A stretch of DNA of 59,765 bases, taken from positions 1 to 59,765 of the forward strand of contig PBNL01000011.1 of NCBI GenBank assembly GCA_002723115.1, in the 5' to 3' direction. How positions within the stretch are numbered: position 1 is the first letter of the stretch; every line of letters begins with the position of its first letter. The notes below the pieces were generated by a model. It had not been told where the DNA came from. It saw only the letters and a list, made by a program, of their open reading frames with translations, and did not search any database. The DNA comes from Methanobacteriota archaeon (GTDB lineage: Bacteria; Bacteroidota; Bacteroidia; Flavobacteriales_D; Sanyastnellaceae). A program made the translations under genes and the position numbers. This document shows positions 49,435-58,996 of the stretch, one piece after another.

Positions 49435-52374
49435 TTAAGTTTGGTTTGGTTTATCAAAGCTAATTAAAAATGAACTTCCTTTTCTTCCTTGTTTCGTGCT
49501 CTCAATTTTTATTTCTCCCCCAAGCTGTTCTATCAGTGCGTAAATAAGATATGTTCCCAACGATTCGTTTTTGCGCTCTTCGAAGTTTTCGGGTAATCCA
49601 ACACCATTGTCTACCACTTCTATTTCAACCCTGTTGTTTGACTCTCTGACGTTTAGCAAGAAATCACCATTCTTTCTTCCCTTAAAAGCGTATTTGAGAA
49701 CGTTCGAAACAAGCTCGTTTACTATTAGTCCGCACGGTATGGCTTGGTCTAGTGGTAGTTTTACGTCTTGAAGGTTGGGTATATAGTTAACAGAACAATC
49801 GGGCGAGGAGTATGTGTTAACCAGGTTGGTGCTAAGTCTGTCTAGATACTCAGCAAAACTTATTGAAGAAAAGTCCGTGTTCCTGTATAGTGATTCGTGG
49901 ATATAACTCATGGTGGATATCCTTGCTTGGCTTTCTTCTAACACCTGAACCAGGCTTGGGTCGGACACAAAAGACCTTTGAAGGTTCATTAAGCTACTTA
50001 TTACTTGAAGGTTGTTTTTTACCCTGTGGTGAACCTCTTGAAGAAGTATTTCTTTCTCTTTAAGCGCTAGTCTTATTTTTTTATCCGCCTCTTTTCTATC
50101 TGTGATGTCGTAGGTAATACAGCTTATTTCCTTAACCTCGTTGTTGAATGATATTGGGTTTAAAAAAACTTGGTACCAACTCTCTGTGTCTCCTACCCCT
50201 TGAATTGGCACCTCAAAATCTTGTGCTATTCCGTTAAAGGCTTTTGAGAAATAGGGTATGTCTTTTACCCCAGACTCATCACTTATTCTTTCGTTCATAA
50301 TGTCGATAAAGTGCGCTGAATGATCTAAGTTGTTTTCGAAAACTTCGGATGTAATGTTTGAGAAATTTTCGTTGTACGATGTTATTTGCCTGTCTTTGTT
50401 TAGTGTAAACATTAATAGGTTTTCTGTCGTGTTGAAAATTGCATTCAACTTCGCTTCACTAACCCTTGCTTTTGATTTTTGGCGCAACATCTCGCTGATA
50501 TCTAGATAAATTCCCCTTAACCCAACAGGTGTGCCGTTTGCGTCGTACTGAGCTGTGGTGCCACCTATCATGGTTAGTTTTTCGCCGTTTGCTCCAACCA
50601 AAACCCTTTCTCCCTCGTCTCCGTCTAGTGTATTAAGCCAGTTTTTTTTCTTCTTCGGTAGGTTTTCATACACATCGTGAATTGTAATCCCAGCTACTGT
50701 TTTCTCTGTATATCCAAGTTTTTCGAAAAAAGCTGGGTTGACATATGTAAAGGCGCCATAAGCGTCTACCACAAATATTATGTCGCTGGCGTTGTCTAAA
50801 ATATCTCTATATCTCTCCTCGCTTGCTTTAAGTTCCTCTTCTGCTAATTTAATGTCTGTAATATCTCTTCCAACCCCCATGGCTCCCAACTCCTTACCTT
50901 CTTCATCCCTCATGGTTGCTACAGAAATAAACATGTTAAATGTTTCACCTGACAATCGTCTCCCAGTAACCTCTCCTGAATAATAGTTTCTGTTTTTTAC
51001 CCCATACCAAACCTCTTGAGAATCTTCTTTTTTTGCTAGAAGTTTATTGAATTTGAGCTGTTTTTTAATGGTCGGGTCTATCCCAAACTCTACAGCAAAA
51101 GCGTGATTATACTGCAGTAGGTTGCCCTTCATGTCAAACGCAACAATCATATCTATTGAAGACTCAATAATAGATCTATTCAACTCCTCTGCTTCTCTTA
51201 ACCTTAATTGAGTTTGTTTATGTTTTTCTATCTCCTCTTTAAGCATAACATTACTCTCCTCAGCAAGTGTTGCTCTGATCTGCTCGCGCATAAGCTGAAT
51301 ACGTGTGCTTAAATCGTTTATAGTTACTTGAATTGCTGGTTGTCTATCGTGAAAAGAAAGTGACATTCTAATACCAACTTCTTTTTCAGTACCATCTAAC
51401 AAACTAATCATAACCTCCCTATATGGTGGCCTCTCTCCTTCTCTTACTTTTTCTATATCCTCACTTATGATGTCTTTTTCTTTTCCTTTAAAAAATGAGG
51501 TTAGAAGCTCGTCATAAACAGAGTCTTCTACACGTTCATTTAGAATATCTAACCCCCCTGCGTTCGTGTATTTAATTCTACCCTCTACAACCAAAAACAA
51601 ACCAATAGGACTTGACTCAACCAACATCCTAAACCTCTCTTTTGTTTGTAATAAATCAAACTCTATTCTTTTTCTGTCTGTAATATCATAAACCATTAAA
51701 AGCTGCTCACCGTCTTTTCCGCTTTCACTCCTGGTTGCTTCTAAATAAATTGGTTTTCCTTGCTTTGTTACTCCTCTTAACTCACATTGCATACCCCAAT
51801 TCCTTCTAGCAGAAAGTCGTTGCCAATCCCTGTCGTCTATGTAGTCAAGAATATTATCCCCCAACGGAACTTTATCGTGACCAAACATCACTGCAAATTG
51901 ATCGTTGGCATCTTTAATTACTCCGTCTTTAATTATTGCTATACCCTCCATAGCAAATTGACTGAGTTTTCTAAACCTCTCTTCTGACTCTCTTATAGCC
52001 CTATCAAAATACATTCTCTCACTGATATCTTGAATCTGCAAATCCTCGATACCATCTTGAATTTGGGCTACTTTTAATTCACTGTGAAACTCAATTCCAT
52101 CTATTCTTTTAGATAGAATTTTCATCTTTATTATCCTCCCTGTTTCTCTTGCATTTTTAAGTTTGGTTTTAAGTAAACTCTCTTCATCTGGAAGATATTT
52201 AAACAAACCTTTTTCGCTATCAAAAGGATCAAAACCTACCCACTCAGTATCCTCTGTATGAAAAATTCTTCTTGCATGACGGTTAGATTTAACTACCACC
52301 CCATCTTTTAAAATGAAGTGAGCTTCAGCTGCACGCTCAAATAATTTCTCTTCTAATCCCTTTAAATCTTTCAC
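49435..52374 (-). CDS. Cytosolic multi-PAS histidine kinase (HisKA_2 type)
   Basis: 979 aa with no signal or membrane helix. By eye six PAS units: about 10-125, 128-240, 245-360, 398-515, 520-635 and 640-765, several ending in the PAC-type D-I-T-D-R-K. A short coiled coil lies at 360-398. The kinase core has E-V-H-H-R-V-K-N-N-L-Q with probable phospho-acceptor H783 and the ATPase with N-E-L-V-S-N and D-N-G-V-G-L-P. The signal sensed is unknown. The partner regulator follows at once, and the MORN-repeat gene lies 19-148 nt before it. Confidence 0.9.
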   Translation of the reverse strand: MKDLKGLEEKLFERAAEAHFILKDGVVVKSNRHARRIFHTEDTEWVGFDPFDSEKGLFKYLPDEESLLKTKLKNARETGRIIKMKILSKRIDGIEFHSELKVAQIQDGIEDLQIQDISERMYFDRAIRESEERFRKLSQFAMEGIAIIKDGVIKDANDQFAVMFGHDKVPLGDNILDYIDDRDWQRLSARRNWGMQCELRGVTKQGKPIYLEATRSESGKDGEQLLMVYDITDRKRIEFDLLQTKERFRMLVESSPIGLFLVVEGRIKYTNAGGLDILNERVEDSVYDELLTSFFKGKEKDIISEDIEKVREGERPPYREVMISLLDGTEKEVGIRMSLSFHDRQPAIQVTINDLSTRIQLMREQIRATLAEESNVMLKEEIEKHKQTQLRLREAEELNRSIIESSIDMIVAFDMKGNLLQYNHAFAVEFGIDPTIKKQLKFNKLLAKKEDSQEVWYGVKNRNYYSGEVTGRRLSGETFNMFISVATMRDEEGKELGAMGVGRDITDIKLAEEELKASEERYRDILDNASDIIFVVDAYGAFTYVNPAFFEKLGYTEKTVAGITIHDVYENLPKKKKNWLNTLDGDEGERVLVGANGEKLTMIGGTTAQYDANGTPVGLRGIYLDISEMLRQKSKARVSEAKLNAIFNTTENLLMFTLNKDRQITSYNENFSNITSEVFENNLDHSAHFIDIMNERISDESGVKDIPYFSKAFNGIAQDFEVPIQGVGDTESWYQVFLNPISFNNEVKEISCITYDITDRKEADKKIRLALKEKEILLQEVHHRVKNNLQVISSLMNLQRSFVSDPSLVQVLEESQARISTMSYIHESLYRNTDFSSISFAEYLDRLSTNLVNTYSSPDCSVNYIPNLQDVKLPLDQAIPCGLIVNELVSNVLKYAFKGRKNGDFLLNVRESNNRVEIEVVDNGVGLPENFEERKNESLGTYLIYALIEQLGGEIKIESTKQGRKGSSFLISFDKPNQT

Positions 52375-52393
52375 TATTGCAAGGTCGTAATGA

Positions 52394-52522
52394 TTAATCA
52401 GACTTTTTCACTTTACTCCCATCAACTTTAATTAACACCCCGTTTCTGTATTTATAGTTGTGTTCTAATTCTCCGTTTGGTTTATATAAATACCACTTAC
52501 CATGCTTCACCCCTTCTCTAAA
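52394..52522 (-). other. In-frame C-terminal continuation of the MORN-repeat gene beyond its TGA
   Basis: After the TGA at 52523-52525 the same frame stays open for 42 codons to a TAA at 52394-52396. It reads as one more MORN unit: F-R-E-G-V-K-H-G-K-W-Y-L-Y-K-P-N-G-E, then N-G-V-L-I-K-V-D-G and a Lys-rich end. It then stops 19 nt before the kinase ATG, the spacing expected for an operon. Confidence 0.75.
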
Positions 52523-54034
52523 TCATCCTGAAGAAATTAATGTTCCTTTTGCAGACCAAACCTTATGTAAACCTGTTGGCTCCCCAAAAGAAAAACTTCC
52601 TCTAAAAATCACAGTACCATCATTAAATGAATGTATCCATTCTCCGTTTTTTTTACCTGAAATATAAAAACCCTCTTCTTTATGATCGTTTACATGATAT
52701 ATCCACTCACCCTCTCTTAATCCGTTTCTGTAATTTCCGTTTAAAAGAATATTTCCAATAGAATCATATTCTATAAAATCACCGTATTCAACCCCTTTTA
52801 TATACTGCTCAAATCTTTTTTTATCTCCATTTTTAAAAGACCAAACCCATTCACCATCATATTCTCCTTTTTCATAAAAACCCCTTTGTTCTACCTCACC
52901 TGATTCGTAGTAAAATATCCACTCACCCTCTCTTAATCCATCTAAATAATTTCCCTCTGCTTTTATTTCACCGCTTTTATAATACAGAAGCCACCTTCCT
53001 TGTCTTCTTCCTTCTTTGTCTGTAATTCCTTTTGCTTCAAGAACACCTTGATCAAAATATCCTCCATCTGTTATTTTACCTGAGGTATTAAATTCTCTAA
53101 ATACCCCGTGTTTTATTCCATTTTTATATACTGTTTCCTCTGAGCATTGACCGTTTGGGTGATATAGTCTAATAACCTCTGTTGGATCTAAAATTTCTTC
53201 ATCCTCTATTATTTTACCAAACTCATATTTTACCAGGTTGATTAAATCACCCATCTTATCATATGATCTAAATATTCCGTGTTTTAATCCATCTACCCAC
53301 GGACCTTCCTCACTTATTATCAAGTTTTCATAGAATTCTTTCCAAACCCCCGTTTTTTTTCCTTGTTTATTAAACCTATTAAACTTCTCAGTAGAAAAAA
53401 TTACACCTTCCTTATACTTTTTAAAAGCTATTATTCTTCCATCTTTAGCATATTGACGACATTTTCCATGTTTTTTATTATTACTAAAAAATGTAACGTG
53501 TTGGATTTGGCCTGACTCAAAATATCTTAATTCCTCTCCTTCTTTTTTATCTAAAATCCAGTTGGTTTGGTTTATTAAAATACCATTCTCTGAATAGTTT
53601 TTTTCTACTCCATTTTTTAAATCATCCTGGTAGTTTATTTCTTTTCTTATTTGAGAATTATCATGGTAAAATACCCATGGTCCAATTAATTTACTCTCTT
53701 TAAATTCTCCTTCAGAAGATTTATTTCCATTTGAAAAATATGACATCCAAACACCCTCATATTTTCCATTTACAACACATCCTTTGCTTGAAAGATTTCC
53801 TTCATCATCATAAAACTTTACTTTTTCTTCTTCTGAGCATAGAGATAAATCTACTACCTGACTTTGACTAACTAAAGAAAAAAAAGGAAAACAAACACAC
53901 AGTAATAATATAATATTCTTCTTAGAAGTTTTTATAGGATATATAGACTTGTTGATAAGGCTGATAACTAGTGTATGTATTTTTTGGTATGTCACTTTAT
54001 TAAATGAAAAAGTAATTGTATAAACATAAAACAC
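52523..54034 (-). CDS. Secreted MORN/YwqK-type repeat protein, truncated by in-frame TGA
   Basis: 503 codons. A hydrophobic signal segment lies near residues 38-60 (N-I-I-L-L-L-C-V-C-F-P-F-F-S-L-V-S), followed by tandem units of about 20-25 residues with the pattern N-G-x-x-x-x-E-G-x-Y-x-x-G-x-x-x-G-x-W. Such proteins in Bacteroidota are often labelled YwqK-like; a toxin-antitoxin role is not supported here. The first ATG is 54034; GTG 53995 would give a shorter N-terminus. The gene is clearly more AT-rich than its neighbours. It reads toward the kinase/regulator pair and may be cotranscribed. Confidence 0.75.
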   Translation of the reverse strand: MFYVYTITFSFNKVTYQKIHTLVISLINKSIYPIKTSKKNIILLLCVCFPFFSLVSQSQVVDLSLCSEEEKVKFYDDEGNLSSKGCVVNGKYEGVWMSYFSNGNKSSEGEFKESKLIGPWVFYHDNSQIRKEINYQDDLKNGVEKNYSENGILINQTNWILDKKEGEELRYFESGQIQHVTFFSNNKKHGKCRQYAKDGRIIAFKKYKEGVIFSTEKFNRFNKQGKKTGVWKEFYENLIISEEGPWVDGLKHGIFRSYDKMGDLINLVKYEFGKIIEDEEILDPTEVIRLYHPNGQCSEETVYKNGIKHGVFREFNTSGKITDGGYFDQGVLEAKGITDKEGRRQGRWLLYYKSGEIKAEGNYLDGLREGEWIFYYESGEVEQRGFYEKGEYDGEWVWSFKNGDKKRFEQYIKGVEYGDFIEYDSIGNILLNGNYRNGLREGEWIYHVNDHKEEGFYISGKKNGEWIHSFNDGTVIFRGSFSFGEPTGLHKVWSAKGTLISSG

Positions 54035-54318
54035 ACATATTAAACAGCTGGAAATAAATAGATAAATATGGTTATTAACTATAATGGAATAATTATTAAT
54101 TAGAAAAAATAGATATAGAATATAAGTTGATAAACATTAAAATTTTGTCCATTAATTAATAGAAAATTGTGATTCAAAATTTTGGATTAAAACATATGAA
54201 GATGGCTTATGTAATAAACAATAAAATTCCAACTCAATATTTTTAAAACAACTCAACAATATTTCAAACTCTGTTCACAATGGATGTGAATTAACTTGCG
54301 TCTCCTAAACATTTGAAA
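54035..54318. other. AT-rich intergenic region between divergent MORN and rpiB-M28 genes
   Basis: About 284 bp of very AT-rich sequence. No tRNA, hairpin terminator, full TTG-N20-TAnnTTTG match or frame with family likeness was found. It must hold the start signals of both divergent genes, but none can be fixed. Confidence 0.5.
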
Positions 54319-56277
54319 ATGAAATTTAGCATTGGATGTGACCACGCTGGTCCTGATTATAAAAAAGCAATTACAGAGCACTTAAATAAATTAGGTCATA
54401 CTGTTGTAAACAGAGGCACTGACACTGAGGATAGTGTAGATTATCCAGATCACGCACACGCGGTTGCTGAAGATGTTGAAAGTGGTGATTGCGATTTAGG
54501 TATACTTATATGTGGTTCTGCTAATGGTGTTTCTATGACAGCGAATAAACACCAAGGTATAAGAGCTGGTTTAGCCTGGACACCTGAAATTGCTGAACTT
54601 GCTAAAACACACAACAACGCTAATATTATTAGTATTCCTGCAAGATTTGTAACCCAAGAAGTTGCAATTGCTATTGTTGACGCTTTTGTAAACGCTGAAT
54701 TTGAAGGCGGTCGTCATCAAAGAAGGGTAAGTAAAATATGTTGTTCTCTTATTGCTTTTTTTATTGCGCTTTCACCGACTATAGCCCAAACAGATTACGC
54801 TTCACGTATAGACTCAACAGGATTATATGATCATCTTAAGGTTTTTGCTTCTGATGATTTTGAAGGAAGAGAAACAGGTACACGTGGCCAAAGAAAAGCT
54901 GCTGATTATTTAATTGAATATTATAAATCACTAGGGTTCGAACCTTACGATGGTGAAAACTACACTCAAATGGTTCCACTAATAAATTCACAACTTTCTG
55001 AAGGAGTAATAACTGTTGATGAAGAAGATTATAAACTATTAGACGATTTTTTATTGTATCCAGGAATTCAAGTTGAGTCATTAGAAAACAAACCAATGGT
55101 TTTTGCAGGTTTGGGAATAACAGAAGGTGATTGGGATGATTATTCAAACATTGATGTAAAAGACAAAATTGTTGTTGTTTTAGACGGAGATTATAGATCA
55201 GATGGTAAAACAAATTGGGGTAAAAATTCAAACAGAAAAAGAGTTTTGGCAGAAAAAAACGGAGCAGCAGCTTTTGTTGTATTAACACCCCAAGAGTCAT
55301 ACAACCAACTTAAAGGGCGTATGAAGTTTTATATGCAGAGAAAGAGCACTTCAATTAATAGAGAGAAAGATGGAGAAGGTGCCTCTATTCCAACAATAAT
55401 ATTTCCATTAGAATCAACTAACTCTTGGTTTAAAGGGGTAAAAAGAAAAAGGACAGCTGCTGATTTTGTTAAATTAATAACAAAGAAAAACACAAGCTAT
55501 ACTACTGATTTAAAAACAGTGTGGAGCCACAATGTTGTGAAAATAAAAGAAGAATATGAGGCGGCAAACGTTTTGGCTTATCTACCAGGAACAGATTCTC
55601 TTTTATCTGAAGAGCTTGTTGTAATCACATCACATTACGATCACATAGGAATAGTAGATGGAAAGATAAATAATGGAGCAGATGATGATGGTTCAGGAAC
55701 AGTTACAGTTCTTGAAATTGCAGAAGCATATATGCAAGCTGCAAATGAAGGAAACGGGTCAAGAAGAAGTGTTTTATTTATGAATGTGGTTGGTGAAGAA
55801 AAAGGATTATTGGGGTCAGAGTGGTATTCAGAGAACCCAATTTTCCCTCTTGAAAACACTGTAGCAAACCTTAATATAGATATGATTGGTAGGGCTGACG
55901 AAGCTCACGAAGGCAACGATAATTATATCTACCTAATTGGATCAGACAAACTCAGTACAGAACTTCACACTATTTCTGAAAAAGCAAACACAGATTCTGT
56001 TGGCCTAGAATTAGATTACACGTTTAACGCTCCTGACGACCCAAACAGATTTTACTACAGATCAGATCATTATAATTTTGCGAAACACAACATCCCTGTA
56101 ATCTTTTATTTCAGCGGTGTTCACGAAGATTACCACGGCCCTGGAGATGATTATAAAAAAATCATGTACAACAAAACAGCAAAGGTTGGCCGCTTAGTAT
56201 ATCACACAGCTTGGGAGCTGTTAAACAGAGATAAAAAGATTGTGGTTGACGTAGAAAATGACTTCCCTACTCGTTAA
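54319..56277 (+). CDS. Fusion: ribose-5-phosphate isomerase B + secreted M28 peptidase
   Basis: 652 aa from ATG 54319. Residue numbers here count from an in-frame TTG two codons earlier. Residues 4-138 are a complete RpiB: C-D-H-A-G, the C-G-S-A-N-G-V-S-M active-site loop with C67, T-H-N-N-A-N and the usual end F-E-G-G-R-H-Q-R-R-V. Without any stop the frame runs into K-I-C-C-S-L-I-A-F-F-I-A-L-S-P-T-I-A-Q (141-159), a typical signal peptide. An M28 zinc peptidase follows with S-H-Y-D-H, N-G-A-D-D-D-G-S-G, G-E-E-K-G-L-L-G-S, N-I-D-M-I-G-R and a late H-E-D-Y-H-G. No ATG, GTG or TTG lies in frame at the signal peptide. It overlaps the convergent thioredoxin gene by 11 nt. Confidence 0.88.
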   Translation: MKFSIGCDHAGPDYKKAITEHLNKLGHTVVNRGTDTEDSVDYPDHAHAVAEDVESGDCDLGILICGSANGVSMTANKHQGIRAGLAWTPEIAELAKTHNNANIISIPARFVTQEVAIAIVDAFVNAEFEGGRHQRRVSKICCSLIAFFIALSPTIAQTDYASRIDSTGLYDHLKVFASDDFEGRETGTRGQRKAADYLIEYYKSLGFEPYDGENYTQMVPLINSQLSEGVITVDEEDYKLLDDFLLYPGIQVESLENKPMVFAGLGITEGDWDDYSNIDVKDKIVVVLDGDYRSDGKTNWGKNSNRKRVLAEKNGAAAFVVLTPQESYNQLKGRMKFYMQRKSTSINREKDGEGASIPTIIFPLESTNSWFKGVKRKRTAADFVKLITKKNTSYTTDLKTVWSHNVVKIKEEYEAANVLAYLPGTDSLLSEELVVITSHYDHIGIVDGKINNGADDDGSGTVTVLEIAEAYMQAANEGNGSRRSVLFMNVVGEEKGLLGSEWYSENPIFPLENTVANLNIDMIGRADEAHEGNDNYIYLIGSDKLSTELHTISEKANTDSVGLELDYTFNAPDDPNRFYYRSDHYNFAKHNIPVIFYFSGVHEDYHGPGDDYKKIMYNKTAKVGRLVYHTAWELLNRDKKIVVDVENDFPTR

Positions 56278-57388
56278 ATCCGTTTATTGAGTTGTGGTAG
56301 AATTCTACCTCTTCCGGATATAAATGAGTTGCCGGTCCGTTAAAACCTGTGTGAACAATAGGGTCACCACTTATGGGTAAAAACAAAGTAGTGGGAAAAG
56401 ATTTTACACCGCCTAAAAAAGGCAGAACAGAATCGGCAACAACCTTGCTTGCAATACCACCATATAAAATACTCCAGTCAACCCCCATCTCTTTTTTGAA
56501 TTCACTTATCCTTTTATAAGGGTTTTCACTACGCTCAAAAGCGACAGATAAAAACATCGCGTTAGGGTGCTTTTCAACCATTTCTTTTAAAAGCATAACT
56601 TCATCATAACAGTTAGGACACCAAGTTCCCAACACATCCATTACCAACACGTTTTTACCACTAGAAACCAATGTTTCGCGGTTTATAACAACCTTTTTCC
56701 CATCAAGGTTTGTTGCAGTGAATTTGAAATTAAAATCTTCATTTGGTTTTTGCGATGACAACCAACCAGGTACGGTGTTATTGTTTTTAACCCCATCCCA
56801 CATTTCTGTATAATGGCTCCCGCTTCTAAACACCCCATTAACCAACGAATCACCTTTAATTAAGGCGTTAAAAGAAAACAAGTGAGACCCACAAAAAGTA
56901 TTTAAGTTTAAAACACTGTTTTTTACCGTTCCACTCAAGTACCTATAATCTCCAGTGGGGGTTAAAAATGTACCAAGAACAGAGTCACAAAAACTCTCCA
57001 AGGATAATATTCCAAGCGACGTGTCGTAAGTGCTTTTAACACGAGGTTCACCACAAGGTTTTCTTAATGGGTTTGGTCTAATTTCTAATGGAATAGTGTA
57101 ATTGTTTGGCCTTAAGGAGTCTGTCCAAACACCACAAAACACACCATCTTCTCTTTCAACACCCACAACACTTCCACCAAACACAGGGACAGAATACACC
57201 CCCTCCTCTACCCTATTTAACACGATATTTTCCGCCCCGTTTTTTAAAACGAGGTTTCCTTCATGAAAATTACAAGTAGACTCAAGGGTTACAAAAGCGT
57301 CGTCACCCAAATAAAAAGAAACAACCCCTCTTTCGGGTTGGTTTAAGCAACCTGAAAGCAAGACAAGCAAAAGGAGCCAAAACCTCAT
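56267..57388 (-). CDS. TlpA-like thioredoxin-domain lipoprotein
   Basis: 373 aa. Lipobox L-L-S-G-C with C14. The N-terminal about 230 residues are beta-rich with G-N-L-V-L-K-N-G, like the domain that precedes TlpA-type thioredoxins in Bacteroidota. The C-terminal thioredoxin fold has the redox pair in G-T-W-C-P-N-C and a cis-proline at F-P-T-T-L-F. Likely a periplasmic thiol-disulfide reductase. It starts on the base where the aldehyde dehydrogenase ends. Confidence 0.88.
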   Translation of the reverse strand: MRFWLLLLVLLSGCLNQPERGVVSFYLGDDAFVTLESTCNFHEGNLVLKNGAENIVLNRVEEGVYSVPVFGGSVVGVEREDGVFCGVWTDSLRPNNYTIPLEIRPNPLRKPCGEPRVKSTYDTSLGILSLESFCDSVLGTFLTPTGDYRYLSGTVKNSVLNLNTFCGSHLFSFNALIKGDSLVNGVFRSGSHYTEMWDGVKNNNTVPGWLSSQKPNEDFNFKFTATNLDGKKVVINRETLVSSGKNVLVMDVLGTWCPNCYDEVMLLKEMVEKHPNAMFLSVAFERSENPYKRISEFKKEMGVDWSILYGGIASKVVADSVLPFLGGVKSFPTTLFLPISGDPIVHTGFNGPATHLYPEEVEFYHNSINGFNE

Positions 57389-58917
57389 TAGAGATCAAAC
57401 TTGATGCCCTGCGCCAACGGTAGGTCCTTTCCGTAGTTAATGGTGTTTGTTTGGCGCCTCATATAAACTTTCCAAGCGTCAGAACCAGACTCTCTACCGC
57501 CACCAGTGTCCTTTTCACCACCAAAAGCACCACCAATCTCAGCTCCAGAAGTTCCAATATTTACGTTTGCAATACCGCAATCAGAACCCGCTGCTGACAA
57601 GAACAACTCAGCCTCTCTAAGGTTGTTTGTCATTATTGCAGAAGAAAGACCCTGAGCTACTCCGTTTTGCATTGAGATAGCCTCTTCAATAGTGTCGTAC
57701 TTCATTAAATAAAGAATAGGAGCAAACGTTTCGTGTTGAACAATAGCCATGTCATTAGAAGCTTCGGCTATAGCCGGCTTAACATAACAACCGCTTTCGT
57801 AACCAACCCCATCAAGCACTCCACCCTCAACAACAAGGTTACCACCCTGTTCTTTCACAGCCTGTATAGCACCTTCATACTGCTTAACCGCGTCCACATC
57901 AATTAACGGACCCACGTGGTTGTTTTCATCAAGCGGATCTCCAATTCTGATTTGCTTATAAGCTTGAGCCAAACTGTCTTTTACCTTGTCATACACGCTA
58001 GAGTGAATAATTAACCTACGCGTAGAGGTGCAGCGCTGACCGCACGTTCCGACAGCACCAAACACCGTCGCAGGCACAACAACCTTTAGATCAGAGTCTG
58101 GAGTAATGATAATAGCGTTGTTACCACCAAGCTCAAGAAGAGAGCGCCCCAAACGGGCAGCAACCTCTTGTGCTACGATTTTACCCATTCTTGTAGAACC
58201 GGTAGCACTTACCAACGGAACGCGCCTGTCTTTACTAATCATCTCCCCCACAGTGTAGTCTCCATTAACCACACAAGAAAGCCCCTCAGGAACACCGTTT
58301 TCGCGAGCTACCTCTGCCCAAATATTTTGGCATGCCAGAGAACATAAAGGCGCCTTTTCAGAAGGCTTCCAAACACAAGTATCGCCACTTATCCAAGCAA
58401 GAGCAGTGTTCCAACACCACACAGCAACAGGAAAGTTAAAAGCTGAAATAATTCCCACGATTCCTAGTGGGTGATACTGCTCATACATTCTGTGGTTTCT
58501 ACGCTCAGAGTGCATAGTAAGCCCGTATAACATTCGACTTTGACCAACGGCAAAATCACAGATATCAATCATCTCTTGAACCTCACCCAAACCCTCTTGA
58601 TAGCTTTTACCCATTTCGTACGAAACAAGCGCCCCAAGACTGTCTTTCTTGGCCCTCAACGCTTCGCCAAACTGACGAACAACCTCTCCCCTTTCAGGAG
58701 CACTCCACTTCCTCCACTCAACAAAAGCACTGCTTGCTGCAGAGACAACCTCCTCGTAATCTTCTTTAGTAGCGGTTGTAACAGAGCCAATTAGCTTGCC
58801 GTCGGTCGGTGAATAAGAGCCTATATGAGCTCCAGATCCAAAAGACCTGCCGCCAATCATTACGCCGTTGTTTTTCTCAGCAATACCGAGATCAGTAAGA
58901 ATGCTTTTAATATCCAT
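57388..58917 (-). CDS. Aldehyde dehydrogenase, ALDH7 (aminoadipate-semialdehyde dehydrogenase-like)
   Basis: 509 aa NAD-dependent enzyme. Proton-relay N-F-P near residue 166, the E-L-G-G-N-N-A motif with general base Glu, and the nucleophile cysteine in G-Q-R-C-T-S are intact. The C-terminal N-I-G-T-S-G-A-E-I-G-G-A-F-G-G-E block is the mark of the ALDH7/AmaB group, which oxidises alpha-aminoadipate semialdehyde in lysine breakdown and also lipid aldehydes. No other lysine catabolism gene is close. 79 bp separate it from mnmG. Confidence 0.93.
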   Translation of the reverse strand: MDIKSILTDLGIAEKNNGVMIGGRSFGSGAHIGSYSPTDGKLIGSVTTATKEDYEEVVSAASSAFVEWRKWSAPERGEVVRQFGEALRAKKDSLGALVSYEMGKSYQEGLGEVQEMIDICDFAVGQSRMLYGLTMHSERRNHRMYEQYHPLGIVGIISAFNFPVAVWCWNTALAWISGDTCVWKPSEKAPLCSLACQNIWAEVARENGVPEGLSCVVNGDYTVGEMISKDRRVPLVSATGSTRMGKIVAQEVAARLGRSLLELGGNNAIIITPDSDLKVVVPATVFGAVGTCGQRCTSTRRLIIHSSVYDKVKDSLAQAYKQIRIGDPLDENNHVGPLIDVDAVKQYEGAIQAVKEQGGNLVVEGGVLDGVGYESGCYVKPAIAEASNDMAIVQHETFAPILYLMKYDTIEEAISMQNGVAQGLSSAIMTNNLREAELFLSAAGSDCGIANVNIGTSGAEIGGAFGGEKDTGGGRESGSDAWKVYMRRQTNTINYGKDLPLAQGIKFDL

Positions 58918-58996
58918 TTTGAAAAATTTTGCGCGACAAAGTTACGCACTAATTCGCGCGCGGTTGTTGGGTTGTAAGTCTTTGAAAACAAGCTGG

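Noticed and set aside
52523..54034. MORN-repeat protein as the antitoxin of a toxin-antitoxin pair
   Set aside because: The YwqK label is inherited by name only; no small toxin gene adjoins and the protein has a signal segment.
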